Assembly: GCF_003589595.1 (NCBI RefSeq)
Contig: NW_020654080.1
Coordinates: 11,461,739 to 11,525,738 of the forward strand
DNA length: 64,000 bases
Source: Hyposmocoma kahamanoa
Lineage: Eukaryota; Arthropoda; Insecta; Lepidoptera; Cosmopterigidae
Direction of reading: 5' to 3'
In this document: positions 1 through 11,904 of the stretch, one piece after another
Numbering within the stretch: the first letter of the stretch is position 1
How the letters are laid out: every line of letters begins with the position of its first letter
Position numbers and translations under genes: made by a program
The notes under the pieces: generated by a model
Seen by the model: only the letters and a program-made list of their open reading frames with translations
Databases searched by the model: none
What the model was told of the DNA's origin: nothing

Positions 1-250
1 AAGAACCTATTGCAATAAAACGGCAATTTCATACTTTAACCCCTTATTTTCCTTGAAATTAAAAATATTTTCACGTTTATTCGTACAACTCGTATCCTTC
101 CACAGGTAAGAATATGATTCGCAAAATAAGGCAACTATGCACAACCACTGTTACACAAAAACATCGCTGTTACGATGTCTTGTTTAATACTTTGAGTAAA
201 TACAGAGTCGTAAAAGGATTTAAAATTTCTTTTCATTCTGGCGGGGTCAA

Positions 251-412
251 CGTTTGTGGGATGCATTTGCAAATGAGCACATGTCGCATCGACTTGGGAT
301 CATGGGTGCACTCGCCACGTCAATGCACCGATTATTGCAGACGACAGACAGCGAAGTTTTTGCTGTTGTTTATGGTGAAAATGTAAAGATAGTAGATAGT
401 CTCCACTTTTAA
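251..412 (+). CDS. possible terminal coding exon or decayed gene fragment, unrecognised
   Basis: An open stretch of 53 codons ends at a TAA at 410-412. It reads RLWDAFANEHMSHRLG, continues through GALATSMHRLLQ and ends VKIVDSLHF. The composition (mixed hydrophobic and polar residues, few rare codons) looks more coding than the surrounding AT-rich DNA. The frame is open upstream only to about position 215, and I see no AG acceptor between the upstream stop and the open part, so the exon start is not resolved. It could be the last exon of a plus-strand gene beginning outside the window, or a retro-derived or frameshifted fragment. I do not recognise the family. Confidence 0.3.
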   Translation, partial: RLWDAFANEHMSHRLGIMGALATSMHRLLQTTDSEVFAVVYGENVKIVDSLHF

Positions 413-2105
413 GTCATTACAGAATTTGTTTCTTTATGTGCCTACTACAGTTGTCATTTTTAATTAACAAATAGACAAACATAAGTAAACTTACATGCGA
501 GTAGCCCACAATGGATACTGTAAACAATTTTGTAGTATTTTTTTTTAATGATCGGATAACATATTAATGCATTTTCATTATACTATCAAGCATTTAAACC
601 GATGGAGTAAGCAGAAAATACATATCTTGACTTGGTATGATCGACTCCAATTATATAGACGTGTATATTCATTTCTGAATGATAATTAACGTATTATTAT
701 TAGTCCCGTCCGTGTCTCTGTGCTAAAATTATTAAAATTGTCGTAGGACCTATTTAGACAATTATTTTCTGCTACGTCCAATTCTCCTCATTAACAAATA
801 TTTCAATAAAATTCAGACTAATCAACTATTTAAAAGCAGAACAAAGGGTTGTCGGACGCCGGCGCGGGGTGAGCGGGGCGGAAAGGGGGGCTGCATTCGG
901 TGCATCGCGGTGCAATGTGCTGCCCCCGCACCCCGCCCCCGCTGGCCATTGCCACCCGGTTATATCACCGTGTGCTAAATGTCTTACAAAATTTCATTCG
1001 TGCATTTACATAAGTTGCTTTTAACCTTTAAAAAATATTTTACTGAATTGCAATTTTAAAATGACTTGGGATTTTTAAATTTTAGCGTTTTCTTTTTATG
1101 GCACCTTATTAAATTGAGACAAAATACGTGCATGATTATCATTGCAACTTCGTGAAACCACCTTGTAAGTATTCTAATTGCGAAAATTTTTGTATAAATT
1201 AAAAATTGTTATATGGAATGTGATACGTGAATTTAATAACACAACTTTGTAATTGAAATACATTTTAGTTTACAAAGTATGTTAAATATTGTTTATGAAG
1301 CAAACTAAGTGACATGAAGTTTAATTACTGATGGAGTAATAGTAATATCATAATCACCATAATCACATCATTTATTTCTAAAGTTGTATTTCGTCGGCTA
1401 AACTTGAAAACATTTTAACTCCGTTTCTGGACGAAATCCCTTTTTTACCCTTCAAGTGCAATATTGGGCAATTCAAGTTTAAAATAAAAGGTACAATCAC
1501 AGATTGCAATATAATTATTTGTAGAAATTCTGTTTTTTGTGCCTATTCTAAACTCCACGTTAATGGAGGATACGAGGTTTATGAATTTAACCAAAGATTT
1601 GTTTTGTTTAAACCCACTAAACCAGAAACGACGAACATGGGCTCGCTTTTACGATAGTTCAAAACTAGAATGTTCTTTGTTTCGAATAAGGCAACAGTCT
1701 GAATTCTATATTATCTTTGTATACACTCTTCTATTCTTGGTAATACAATTATGTTTAATTATTCTAAGTAAGAACAAAGTGACCTATAGAGGCTATGAAC
1801 TAATGGACGCATTGTGTGGAGAATTGAACTCTCGACTTTCATTTGTTTGCGAGGATTTTATAATTTAACAAAGCCTTTGTTCAGTGAAGGTGGCTTCAAA
1901 TCGCGCCGAGTGCCGCAGACAGGACAGCTGACTGGAACCGTCTAGTCGATTAGAAGTCAGAATAATGTTTCATATAATCGAAGTCTTAGAAAAAATATAC
2001 ATTATATTTATCACTACTTATAAGTTTTTGACATACGATATTTTGTGTTTAAAGTTGCGGTATGTGAGCGGGGAAATATTTTCAATTCTCAGAAAACCAT
2101 ACTTA
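413..2105. other. intergenic, with a GC-rich patch at about 846-965
   Basis: AT-rich DNA with no supported gene. The patch at 846-965 is strikingly GC-rich (G-runs, GCCGGCGCGGGG, then C-runs) and contains the small inverted motif GCATTCGGTGCATCGCGGTG. It could be a decayed repeat or a promoter-like CpG patch; no adjacent exon was found. An open frame at 1539-1868 has no family features and is treated as chance. Confidence 0.4.
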
Positions 2106-2280
2106 GTGTCGTATTCCAGAACTGTACTCAATGCTCAAGTCAGGATTTGAGAAGACTTGAGTATGAATTCAAGCACTGGAAATACGACCCTAATGGCAAG
2201 GACTTGAGTATGATTTTCAGTGCTCACTGCAATACTCAAGTCCTGACTTGATCATTGAGTAGAGTTCTAGAATACGACCC
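2106..2280. mobile_element. foldback MITE, 175 bp, with TTA target duplication
   Basis: The left end reads GTGTCGTATTCCAGAACT and the right end, reverse-complemented, reads GGGTCGTATTCTAGAACT. The arms continue inward through ACTCAATG(C/A)TCAAGTCAGGA for roughly 45 bp with a few mismatches. The element is flanked on both sides by TTA (2103-2105 and 2281-2283). Long terminal inverted repeats with a 3-bp TTA-type duplication are the signature of PIF/Harbinger-derived MITEs, so that class is inferred. A shorter copy sits at 59393-59449. No protein is encoded. Confidence 0.75.
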
Positions 2281-2283
2281 TTA

Positions 2284-4737
2284 AAGACATTATACGTATT
2301 ATTTACAATATTACTTACATTATGACACAGACGCAATACAAATTTTTCCATACAGATAAATATTTTCGAAAAAAAAGAAAGTGACTGGAAAAGCCGTGAA
2401 CTATTCATGATTGGCAATTTTCTTTGTGTTTGCTAGTTTTATCACAATAAGGGTCATATTAAGCTAATAATTAGGATACATATAATTTTCATTTTCAAGC
2501 CGACTTTCATGGAAATAAAAACCAATAAGTGCCTGATTAGTTTGGCATAGAGTCTGGTTTAACCAGAGACAGAAATTTATTGCGTTTTATTTTTATTCAC
2601 TTTACTGAAGTGAAATATGGTGTATATTATATTGGCACGTTTTACAACATCATGTCAATGTCTCGTATAACATTCACGTGTGTCATATATGCCCGATGTC
2701 TGAATAACAAAATGAAAGTTGGCCTCGGCTCTTATAGGTTTACCGATAACAAGTTTAGTAAGGTCAAAATGGCTCATCGGAATAGTAAACAAAGCATTGT
2801 ACGTGAGCAATAAAAATTGCCCCAAAAAGGAATTGCGTGGTTGGAGCGGGGTTGGGCCCGGGGCAGAGGGGGAGTGGTAAGATGGAAGCCCTGTTTGGGC
2901 AGTGGCGTGAAAATGCTGTGAGAGTCACCGGATGCGTACTAAAACGTTGGTCTTGTACCGCAGCGAAGTCCGGAAGGACCTGTTTTCCCTTCAAGGCTCG
3001 GACGTGACACGTCATGACGTTCTAGTGACATTTAAGAACGAAGGCGTTATGATCAGGTAAGCCTGCTATGGTTTTATTTTAACAATATTTTTATACACAA
3101 TGTATAGAGTAACCAAACACTAAGTTATTAACAAAATTAGAATAGATGTTGAAATACAAAGACATCTATGACTATGGGCTATCGTTATTTCGTTATCGTC
3201 GACACTTTTTGTCTTTTTTTCACGTCAACACGATGTATAAAGATAATAAGTTGAAGTAATCATTTATATTTATGATAGTTAGTATTCTTTGTGATTCCGA
3301 GATTACCTGGCAAACTGACAACCTTTACTTGCCCGCAGTCCGAGACCTTACAATGACTCAACAATTTGCTGACAACTCGCAAAATATTTGTCAGGTACAC
3401 GGTACAAGGAGACATGAAGTACAATGACAGCGTGCATCATGTTTTAAACAAAGACATGCTAAGTTTCTGAATTACAAATTGCAAGAATGATGTCGTGTCT
3501 ACACAAAAAGTTGACATACTTTTTTATGCAGTGACATCGACTTTTCAAAGTTGACTCTTAGTTGTATTGAAAATATATGATATTCAATAGGTCTAAAACA
3601 AAAACTGAATAGAGACTTTTTCTGTGCTATTTGTCTTTAGCAATAAGTCGTAAATTATACGGGATAACAGTGACGTTGGTTTTATAGTAAAGTATTTTGT
3701 AGAGTCAAAACAATGCCTGCCTAGGATTTTGTAGCATTTTGTAGAGAAATAAATACCTAGTATTTTTTGTAGATTCAAAACTATGGCGGAAATGCAAACC
3801 CATTTTTATTCCATGAGCATTATTTGAGCTTCCTGATCTTAAAAGTATTTGACATATTAATTTGCTTTATTCTACCACCGTAGAGTTACGAAACTCCTTT
3901 AGTAAAGGATGTATTTACTGGTTACACTGACTTTTTCAGCTTCAAAGTAGTGAAGTCTAAGATTTTAATCTTAGATTTTATTTATTGATCACCAATATAC
4001 TTTACCAATTACATTACAATAAACCCGATTAAATGCTGGACATGAAAATATCACCGCAATAGGTAGGTAGGTTGTGTTAATTACATATAGTTACAACGCA
4101 GACATGTTTTGTGTGTCGTCTATCGTTTTTCATGTGGAATCTCATTACCGTTGTCTATGTCTGCCTTTGCACAATGCACAAAAAGTGATCGTCGGAGAGT
4201 CGACGTCCAACTTATGATGTCACCACAAGTTACTTGACCATTACGTGTTTCTTATTTTTAAATAAAGCTTTTTGTCATGAATACACGCAAATACAGGATT
4301 ACCTTATATCTTTAATTATAGATAACAAATTGAATGGAAATAAAGTGATTTAACAAATAAATAAATAAATACTAGGCAACATCACATACGTTGCTCTGAT
4401 CTCAAAGTAAATAGCTAAAGCATGTGTTATGGAAATTGTAAACAACGACGTATGACCACAGAGGTCGTCAAACTTAGTTTACAGATAAATATTAAAAAAT
4501 AATTGACTGAAGTGAAGCTCACAATAACTAAAACTAAATCTGTGATTACCGTTTGAACACATGATATTTAGTTTGTGTTAAAAATGAATTTCATAATGTA
4601 TTTAAACCGAAAACCACAAACTTTCCATAGGAAGACTAAATTCAATGACTGGGCAACAGTAGGCATTCCTAAGAGTAGGTCTCGTTTGTATGAGCTTATA
4701 CGCTATGAAAACTTATAATACTTATTCCAGTTTTATA
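2284..4737. other. intergenic, no gene seen
   Basis: Mostly AT-rich. The segment 2815-3010 is GC-richer (for example GGGGTTGGGCCCGGGGCAGA) and open in short frames on both strands, but no frame carries a recognisable motif or exon boundaries. It may be a decayed repeat. The rest shows nothing beyond short A/T runs. Confidence 0.4.
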
Positions 4738-5629
4738 GAATATGTTAAAAATTATTCAAAAATATTTTAAAAAGTATGTGTAAATGCTAAGGTTAAGTTT
4801 CATAGCGATAAAATTAGACAATCCAAAAATTAAACTAAAACTACTTGGAGTATAATAAATAAAGAGTCAGGGAGGGTTACGCAACATGATAGAGACATAG
4901 TTCTAGAATTAGACGGCAAACTTATAAAATCTAAAGATGAGGTGGCCCAAGCTCAAGAGCTTCAACGATTCAAGAATCGTTCTTTTCGGAAATCGCCGTA
5001 AACACTACAGAATCATTAAATTCCTCTCCTTCTCTTGCTATTGATCTCCTAAAGAAAAATGGTAATGTTTGTGACATTATAGTTAATTTTCATCATGTTA
5101 ATCGACAAGACATCGCCAAAACTTTTAAATCTATACATGTTAAAAAAACTGAAGATCTCTGGGGCATATCAACTAAAGTTATAGACTCAATTATTGGTCT
5201 AATTTCACCACATTTAGCTGTAGCTTTTAATAGGTGCGTTGACGAAGGTGTTTTTCCCGATTTAATGAAATACAGCAAGGTTATTCCCTCATTCAAAAGC
5301 GGTAGGAAAGTTAATCCTAGCAACTATAGGCCTACTTCAATTTTACCAGATTTAAGTAAAATTTTCAAAAAGGTTATGTTGAGTCAATTACTGTCTTATT
5401 TCGGTAGAAACCACATTTTTCATAGTGAACAATACGGGTTTACTAGTGGTAGATCCACTAGTGATGCGGGGGTAGCGCTACTAAAACGTATATTTGATGC
5501 TTGGGAAAGGTCCCAGAATGCTATTGGGGTTTTCTTTGACCTCTCAAAAGCATTTGATTGTGTGGACCATATTACTCTTGTTGGGAAGCTAGAATATTAC
5601 GGAGTAAATGGCAAGGCGTTGGAACTTTG
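4738..5629 (+). pseudogene. non-LTR retrotransposon (LINE) fragment: start of reverse transcriptase
   Basis: The translation contains the linker motif TTWSIINKESGR, then the reverse-transcriptase N-terminus: VIPSFKSGRK, NPSNYRPTSILPDLSKIF, HSEQYGFTSGRSTSDA and the catalytic block FFDLSKAFDCVDH with the first Asp. The last recognisable LINE residues are GKLEYYGVNGKALEL, immediately before a stop; the YADD box and the rest of the polymerase are missing. The endonuclease is also absent and upstream frames carry stops. The style fits the jockey/CR1 group of insect LINEs. It is a dead fragment truncated at both ends; the joining sequence after 5629 is unrelated AT-rich DNA. Confidence 0.85.
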
Positions 5630-6690
5630 ACGGTAGAATTTAGTCTAGATTCCACACAATTATGATTCAAAGTGTATTCCATAGCATTTAACTTTATTTG
5701 AAAAGAGCAATCCCTAGAGTTTCTTGCCCGTTGTTCTTAGGGAGGGCAACGTGGTGAACGAACAGTAGCTTAAAAATGACGTTACCAAGTGTAAAAATTT
5801 TACTTATCGAATAAATGATTATTTGACTTTAATTTTGAAACCAAAACCTTCTTTATTAAATAAACAATTATTCCTGGAAATTATAGCCGTTGAACTAACT
5901 TACCTATTATTTTGCGGCATTATTCAAAATTTGCTGTATTTACTAAAAAAAGTTAAATATACATCTACTTTATTTTACGATTTAATAGGTAGAGCAAAGA
6001 TACGCCAAACTAAATATCCCGGAAAAATTGTCTACTCGACTGCAGTCTTTAGAATCCAGATGATTGCAAAAAAAAAACAATGTTACTTAGTTATATTAGG
6101 TAATCGAAGACATTTGATAAAACCTCAGTAACATCGTCAACTAGAAATCAAAATTTCATCGACTTTTTTCACAAGAGTTACTATTAAGAATAAGAATAAG
6201 AAAATTTTATTGTGTTCGCCGAGACACATGATATGATTGAGCTTAAAAACTACAATATTATAACATTTTAAACTTAAAACTATAACAAATAGACAAAGAA
6301 AAGTAATTTGCATACAAATGCAATTTACTTTTGATAATCTGAAACATCACAATAAACACTATTATAAAAATAAATGAGTGTCGCGTATTATATATTTTAG
6401 TCTCAGCTCTGCTGTACCTAGTTACGAAATAATCATTGTAGTTCTACAACAAGTTTTGGCAGTGGTAATGATACGCCCAAAATAAACGGTTGAAATGAAA
6501 TTAAATGAAATATTTCTTGATACAAGTGCAAGTACATATTCCTTATCACCCTATCTCCCAAACTAGGCACTCTATCTCCTAAACAATTGAACAATAAATT
6601 AGGAGAAAATCGTTGACTTCAAGTTACAATTAAAGTGTCTTAATAATATCTCAGTAGCACCTAGTTTTATACAGTATAGAAATTTGAATG
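5630..6690. other. intergenic, no gene seen
   Basis: AT-rich DNA after the broken LINE. Open frames here (for example 5823-6131) are lysine- and isoleucine-rich products of base composition and show no motif. Confidence 0.35.
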
Positions 6691-6782
6691 GGTTTGTTTG
6701 AAAAAACAAATATACGCGATTTAAATCCGGAAAAATAATTTCATTTCCTATGTGTAACAATCGCGAAAACCTAAGAACTCGA
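6691..6782 (-). repeat. interspersed repeat family R1, copy 1
   Basis: Read on the minus strand, this copy contains GATTTAAATCGCGTATAT preceded by a GGAAATGAAAT stretch and followed by a TTTGTTTTTTCAAACAAAC stretch. The same block recurs at 44234-44345, 54183-54232 and 55612-55757. It has no coding capacity and no obvious terminal repeats. It is an unnamed family here; it resembles a short non-autonomous element common in Lepidoptera, which is recollection rather than a checked match. Confidence 0.7.
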
Positions 6783-6814
6783 TAATTTTTTTATGTTATG
6801 ATTTTGTCAAAGTA

Positions 6815-7075
6815 GAGAATGCAAGTGTTTGAAGAGCGAGTGAGTGGGCCGCCGTTGCGGCGGGCTGCTACAGCAAACGCAGGTCGCGACTCGCGAGGGC
6901 GTTGCAGCGTCCAGACGTCCTTGCCGCCAGACGGTGCATACACCCTGCCCCCTCGCCTCGCCCGCGATACCGCCCTGTACATCGCCGAAACCGTGATGCT
7001 GCATTTTAATGACGATTTTGACTTATTTGTCCAGCCCGAAAGGGAAAATCGCGCAGGCTAATAAACTAGCGAGCG
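6815..7075. other. GC-rich patch with open frames on both strands, function unknown
   Basis: About 260 bp of CpG-containing, GC-rich DNA in AT-rich surroundings. The plus frame 6819-7061 encodes 80 residues ending FDLFVQPERENRAG, and two minus frames are also open. GC-rich DNA keeps frames open by chance. No motif, acceptor or donor decides for a gene. It may be a CpG-rich promoter patch, an unrecognised exon or a repeat. Confidence 0.25.
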
Positions 7076-8613
7076 AGTAGTCCTATGACCAACACATGCT
7101 TTATAAACATTGTTCAATTTTTGATGCTTTATACTGCAGTTAAATTCTGGTAATAAACGATTAACCATGTTTGTTGAGTTATATATTGAATATAGCTTAC
7201 GATAAATCAATCGCGTGAAAACAATGTGATCCATAATGATTTTACTCGCGAAGTATAAGCAACACTCGTCATAATAATAATAAATAAAATAGGTATCCAA
7301 AACAATAATAATAATAATAATATAATCTATTAGGCCATGGGAGAGGCGAGGGTTTAAAACAGATATCCAAAATAATAATAATTTATTTGAACCAATTGGG
7401 CCCATATTTGTCAATTACAATAATTACTATAATTACAATAAACTGGTGATAACATATTTTGGAAATTAAAGACAAAAATAAAAGTTTGACTTAAAAATTT
7501 ATTACTAAAAATGGAAATTAGAATAAATAACTAAAAAGTAAAATTAAAAATGAAAAGATTAAAATTCAGAGTAATAATAAAGTAAAATATAAAATAAAAA
7601 TAAAAATAACTACAAATCACTTACGATCATTTGCGATCACCTATATATACATCATAGGCGAGTCCCAGTGCTTGGACAGTGTGGTTAGGATTCCGTTGGT
7701 GCTGGTCCGCTCATACAACTTAATTGTGACGTTACTCTCCTCTCCTCGAACACTCGAGCGAAATTTTATTCACACTAAGTAAGTATCTCTGTAAACGGTT
7801 GCGTGTGCAATTACACGTATTCAGATTTATTGAAAGGAGCTGGATGAGTAATCGCAATCACAAAAGGAATATACCCGGTCGCTCACCCTTAAAAATACAT
7901 GTGCTTAAAATTTGTAACTCGTTAAGTGATGGCAAAACTAAATGCAAAGTAAATAATTGATGGCAAAACTGACCACAATCTACAAAAGGATTCTATTGTG
8001 TCATTGACTTACAATTATATGGACGTCGGGTCCGCGCTAAAAAGTGTCCGAACTTATAGGGCGTTAAAATCGTATACAGAGCGTCATTCACGCTTTAGTT
8101 TTTGTTTGTTCGACTGACAGCGAAGCAAGCAAAATTAGACAGTACTGCGATGACATTACAATTTAAATTCAACGTTTCAGCTTTTTCATATTCCTTTACA
8201 TGTCACTACGTTTAAATAGGTTGACTTGGGACATTTTTTTCGTCGTTTTTGTATTAGACCCGTCGTCCATTTATTTGTAAGTCAATGTATTGTGTCGTAA
8301 GAAAAAAATATAAAGTTTGGCATTGGCATTGCAAATGGCAAAGGCATTGAAGTTAACTAAAGTAGTATGAAAATGGATGGTATTAAAAGTATAGTTATTT
8401 GCTCAGAATAATTACAAATATCGCCTAATCGAGTATTATAATGTAAACAAGTAATTTATGACGTAACTTAATGCCACTTTTGATTATCTGTTTATATTAG
8501 TTACACGAATATAACAACTAAAAGAGGCGATAAACTAACTATAAATATGTGTATATGAATTCTGTCGTCTTCAAGCCACATAAGTATTTGAAATCTAAAT
8601 TTTAAAAATAATT
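7076..8613. repeat. low-complexity intergenic DNA with (AAT)n and A-rich runs
   Basis: Segment 7268-7390 holds several (AAT)n blocks separated by a repeated TATCCAAAA(C/T)AAT motif. Segment 7485-7615 is an almost pure A-rich purine run. The rest of this stretch, to the stop codon at 8614, shows no supported feature. Confidence 0.6.
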
Positions 8614-9536
8614 TTAAATTTGTTTGTCAATTTTTAGCAACATTTCATTTAATTCTATTTTCAAATTTTGTACGTCCTCTTGCAATGCTTTACAGTTCTG
8701 GGATAAAATTTTAACTATTTCCACTTGGTTTTCAGGAGTTGCAATCTTTAATTTTTTAAACTTCTCAATAGTACGTTCAGCGAGATCATGGATTTCTAAC
8801 TTAATTTCTTCAAGATTTAGTAAGTAATTATTGACCAAGTCCGTGTCGTCGGTATTTAATTTTTCATTTAAATCTTCAAATAAATTTAAATAGCTGTAAT
8901 TAACTTTATCACGAATGTCTTTTTGTATTTCTTTAAGTAGCTCATCGAGAATATTTTGGTCTGTTGTTCTGTTGGTTGTTGTTTGGTCTGTCAGTTGGTG
9001 ATCTTGTTGTGGAACTGTTAGAGAACGAGAAGAATTTTCTAGATCATGATTAATGAACGGTAATCTTTCTGCGGTACTAGAAAGTAATTTCTTAACAAAT
9101 ACATGTTCTGGTTTCAGTTGGCATTTTTTAACACAAATCTCTCGTAATCTATGGACATTTGTTTTCAAATGGGGTAACTCTATATCAATAGTCAGTAACT
9201 GATTTTGCAAATAGGCTGAATTTGCATTTGATATCTCTTCTATAATTTCATTGTATTGAAGGTAATTGTCCAATAGGCTTAATATATCGTACATATTAGT
9301 ATCAAATTCCTTCATTGCGATATTTTTCAATTTATTTGAAAATTCTGTTAATTTATAAGCAAAATGTAAATCATACTCTTGAATTTGTAGATTTATTGCA
9401 TCAATTGTAGAGACTTCAAACTCCGTCATACTATCAATAATTATATTGTAAACAGTATCAACATTGTCACAGTAGTATTCTTTATTTTCATATGGTATAC
9501 TTCGAGATAATCTCTGTGATAGCTTCAAACTTTTCA
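8614..9536 (-). CDS. terminal exon of a secreted-type helical protein, unrecognised (cluster gene c)
   Basis: One long exon gives 306 residues and a stop. The acceptor is TTATTATTTCAG ending at 9537, so the exon begins with the last two bases of a split codon (xTG). The product starts VKSLKLSQRLSRSIPYEN, has a YYCDNVDTVY segment, and is mostly long amphipathic helices rich in Leu, Ile, Asn, Glu and Lys. The middle has KKCQLKPEHVFVKKLL and a polar linker (QQDHQLTDQTTTNRTTDQN); the end is helical (LKIELNEMLLKIDKQI). I do not recognise a family. No upstream exon ending in the required phase was found. It lies downstream of two similar exons on the same strand and may be a paralogue or a later exon of the same locus. 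Confidence 0.6.
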
Positions 9537-9952
9537 CTGAAATAATAAAAATAAATATTTTTATAATAAATAATTGTTGAGTGTCACTTAATATGAATAT
9601 GCTATAGTATGAATACGGTATCATGGACATTTTCCTAAGGGCTCTTCCAAAAATATCAATTCCCAAATAAATTTAGAAAAATTCAAGCTGTTTTTTGGTC
9701 TTAACAGGAATAGAACCCATGATCTTGGTGTAACTATAGTAGTTATCCATAAAGCCTAATTATGGGTAGGATTTGTGACGAAAAATATATATTAAAAAAC
9801 TATGAAGAATGTAATGAAATTAAAATTTTTAGAGAATATTTGCGTGTTATATAAAAAAGCTAAACTATGGAATACCACACTTTAATAGGTAAAATACAAG
9901 GTCTAGAGCAAGATAAAATGCTCTTTGAGCACCCAAGCTCCAATTACATCCG

Positions 9953-10410
9953 TTACAATCCAAGTCCAATTACAATAGTCCATAGTCCTAAATTTAAATT
10001 TATTAACGTACATGTTTCGCTGTCTTCACAGATTGTACAAAGTTGTTTTGATTTATTAAACTGATCTTTTAGAAACTTAAAAACGTTGTCTAGCAAATTG
10101 TAATTATCTTCCTGTTTCTTAAAATCCCTCATAGCCAAGGATAATTTGTCCACTTTCTCTTGAATATCGTTATGTATTTCGTTTATATGTTGTAAGATAT
10201 GTTTTAAGTGTGTTGGTCGCTCCGTATACCATCCGAGGAAGTTATTTAATTTTGTCGTATATGTTTCTATTACAGTCCCAGCGGTTGCATGTGAAAAGTC
10301 ATCAATTTCACATTCGATGTTTGTCGTATTGACGACGTATAGTATAATTTTTTTCAAATCTTCGATGCTGAACAAGCTCTTGCCCTTTGGACATTGGAAA
10401 ACTTGTGTTG
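9953..10410 (-). CDS. terminal exon of a helical cysteine-containing protein, unrecognised (cluster gene b)
   Basis: The exon follows an acceptor (TATTTCTTTCAG) and starts in the middle of a codon (x|CA). It encodes 151 residues and a stop at 9953-9955. The product begins TQVFQCPKGKSLFSIEDL, continues IECEIDDFSHATAGTV and helical repeats such as HILQHINEIHNDIQEKVDKL, then a Cys cluster (LCTICEDSETC) and a hydrophobic C-terminus (LGLWTIVIGLGL). The hydrophobic tail could be a GPI signal or a membrane anchor; this is inference. The first exon was not found: the visible 5' exons upstream end in phase 0, which does not fit. Family not recognised. Confidence 0.55.
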
Positions 10411-10507
10411 CTGAAAGAAATATTTATTTGATTTATGATATAAATATTTATTTCATGTGTATAGCAAAATATTCTTGAATTTGTTATAATTTATTAACAT
10501 AAAGATC

Positions 10508-10770
10508 GAATGCGAATCCAGCTGGATCGAAGGAATCTTTCTTTGTGTTCGATTTTCGTATTAATAATGATTATAAAAAGTAGTTGCGTAATTTTACAAA
10601 AAAAAAGTTTTATTCCCAGTAGTAATATTATCATGATAGTAAAACATTATGATATTGAATAAATGTATTACAAGATCGAACACAAAAAACCTTTCATTTA
10701 GGCTGGACTCGCCATATGAAGGCTTACGCTCTCCCAACTGAGCTACGAAACGAACCAGCAGATGTTACGA
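10508..10770 (-). repeat. tRNA-derived SINE-like repeat, family F
   Basis: On the minus strand the copy begins with a tRNA-like head (GTAGCTCAGTTGGGAGAGCG, an A-box-like block), followed by GCGAGTCCAGCC and then a body with GTTTTTTGTGTTCGATCTTG. A reversed copy of the body motif (TCTTTCTTTGTGTTCG) lies at about 10540. Related copies with the same TTTCTGTGTTTG body motif are in UTP4 introns near 53170-53400 and 53960-54190. Because the anticodon region is degenerate it is a SINE and not a tRNA gene. Confidence 0.5.
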
Positions 10771-10869
10771 ATTTCTCTACGTGCTTGTTGCAGATCTTTG
10801 TTTATGGTTGTTAACTTTATTGTTTAGTTTATCATATTAACAATATAATGATAGAAAAATATCGTGATA

Positions 10870-10897
10870 TTCAATTTATTGAATATCACAATGTTTT
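10870..10897. repeat. short perfect hairpin (11-bp arms, 4-nt loop)
   Basis: GTGATATTCAA and TTGAATATCAC flank TTTA. It lies in the intron or spacer between cluster genes a and b. There is no target duplication that I can see. Confidence 0.7.
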
Positions 10898-11054
10898 ATA
10901 AAGTTTACTTTATAGTGTTGAATTTTCTGTGCAAAACATACAATTATACATAATTATTCGAGCCTAACCAGAAAATAATAGTTGCCGTACTATTTTTTTT
11001 TTGTGAAAAGTCGCTATGATATCGCGTTGACTGGGAATAGAATATGTATTATAC

Positions 11055-11819
11055 TTATTTTAATGTCTTTATTAGAGACAAAATGTCTGTACATTTACTT
11101 CTTAGCTCAGTAATAGTCGCCATAACGTCCTCCTCGGCAGAGACCACCTCAGTAGTGATTTCTTCATAATCACAACACAAAGCAGCCGTATGTTCTTTAT
11201 TTAAGTAAGGTTTTTGTTGAATTTGATGTGCAATGTTTAAAGTAGTTAACTGTAAAGCAAGATGAATCAAAGTATAAAATATCATTAGTCATTAGAGAAT
11301 ATTCTCGCATAATGTTGTCCGCTTCCAATTGATGTGTCCTTGTACACATGTGGTTACTTTGTTAATATTCTCTTTTGAGGACGAGTAAATAGGCATTATT
11401 TAGGTGTGTATGCTTCATTGTCGACCTCATCGTCACTTTCCATCTGGTGAGATGGAGATAAAAAATCTGCGGGCTGCTAACAAGTCACAAACTATAACCA
11501 TCCCTACCCTGCTTTTGCAGAAGCATGAGTAAAAGAGTGATTAAAATTTATTGTGAGACTTAAACTTAACTTATTAAACTGTGAAGTTTTCCTCTGTAGA
11601 CTATATTTTTTATGAAATGCGTAGTATTGTAAAAGTAAGGGTATTTAATCTAGCTTACGCTACTAATACATTCACTTAAAGGGGCTCTAAACGTACCTTG
11701 TTATAGTCCGTTTCGTCATAATAACCCCAAGCCATCTTTCTCGGATTGTCTTGCATACAATCCACTCTCATTAGGACACTCTGAGCGAGGAATATGAACA
11801 ACATAATACCACACATCAT
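11055..11819 (-). CDS. small secreted protein, two exons, 105 residues (cluster gene a)
   Basis: Exon 1 is 11697-11819 and exon 2 is 11055-11249. The donor is AACAAG|GTACGT and the acceptor CTTGCTTTACAG; both are phase 0 and join in frame. The start was placed at the ATG (11819) that begins a typical signal peptide, MMCGIMLFIFLAQSVLM; other in-frame ATGs lie upstream to 11888. The mature part is acidic: YYDETDYNK at the junction, then LNIAHQIQQKPYLNKEHTAA, CCDYEEITTEVVSAEEDVMA, and a helical end with one more Cys (LRSKCTDILSLIKTLK). A possible AATAAA on the same strand lies near 10823. It probably acts outside the cell. I do not recognise the family. The two exons and the matched splice phase make the model credible. 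Confidence 0.65.
11393..11465 (+). mobile_element. LINE 3' end fragment
   Basis: The sequence GCATTATTTAGGTGTG(T/C)ATGCT, then GTCGACCTCATC and CACTTTCCATC(T/A)GGTGAGATGGAG, matches the 3' end of the LINE at 34132-35290 (from 35187 on). Only the last 75 bp or so remain. It lies in the intron of cluster gene a. Confidence 0.75.
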
Positions 11820-11904
11820 TATACCATTAATTTCAGAATATTTACAGCCTTCCTTATATACTTTCACATAGATATTACTAGAATTCAAATAAATTGTACT
11901 TTAC

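Noticed and set aside
1539..1868. 109-codon plus-strand frame with a hydrophobic stretch
   Set aside because: No homology recognised, no splice context and AT-rich chance composition.
7058..7414. 118-codon minus-strand frame rich in Tyr and Ile
   Set aside because: Product of (AAT)n runs; no motif.
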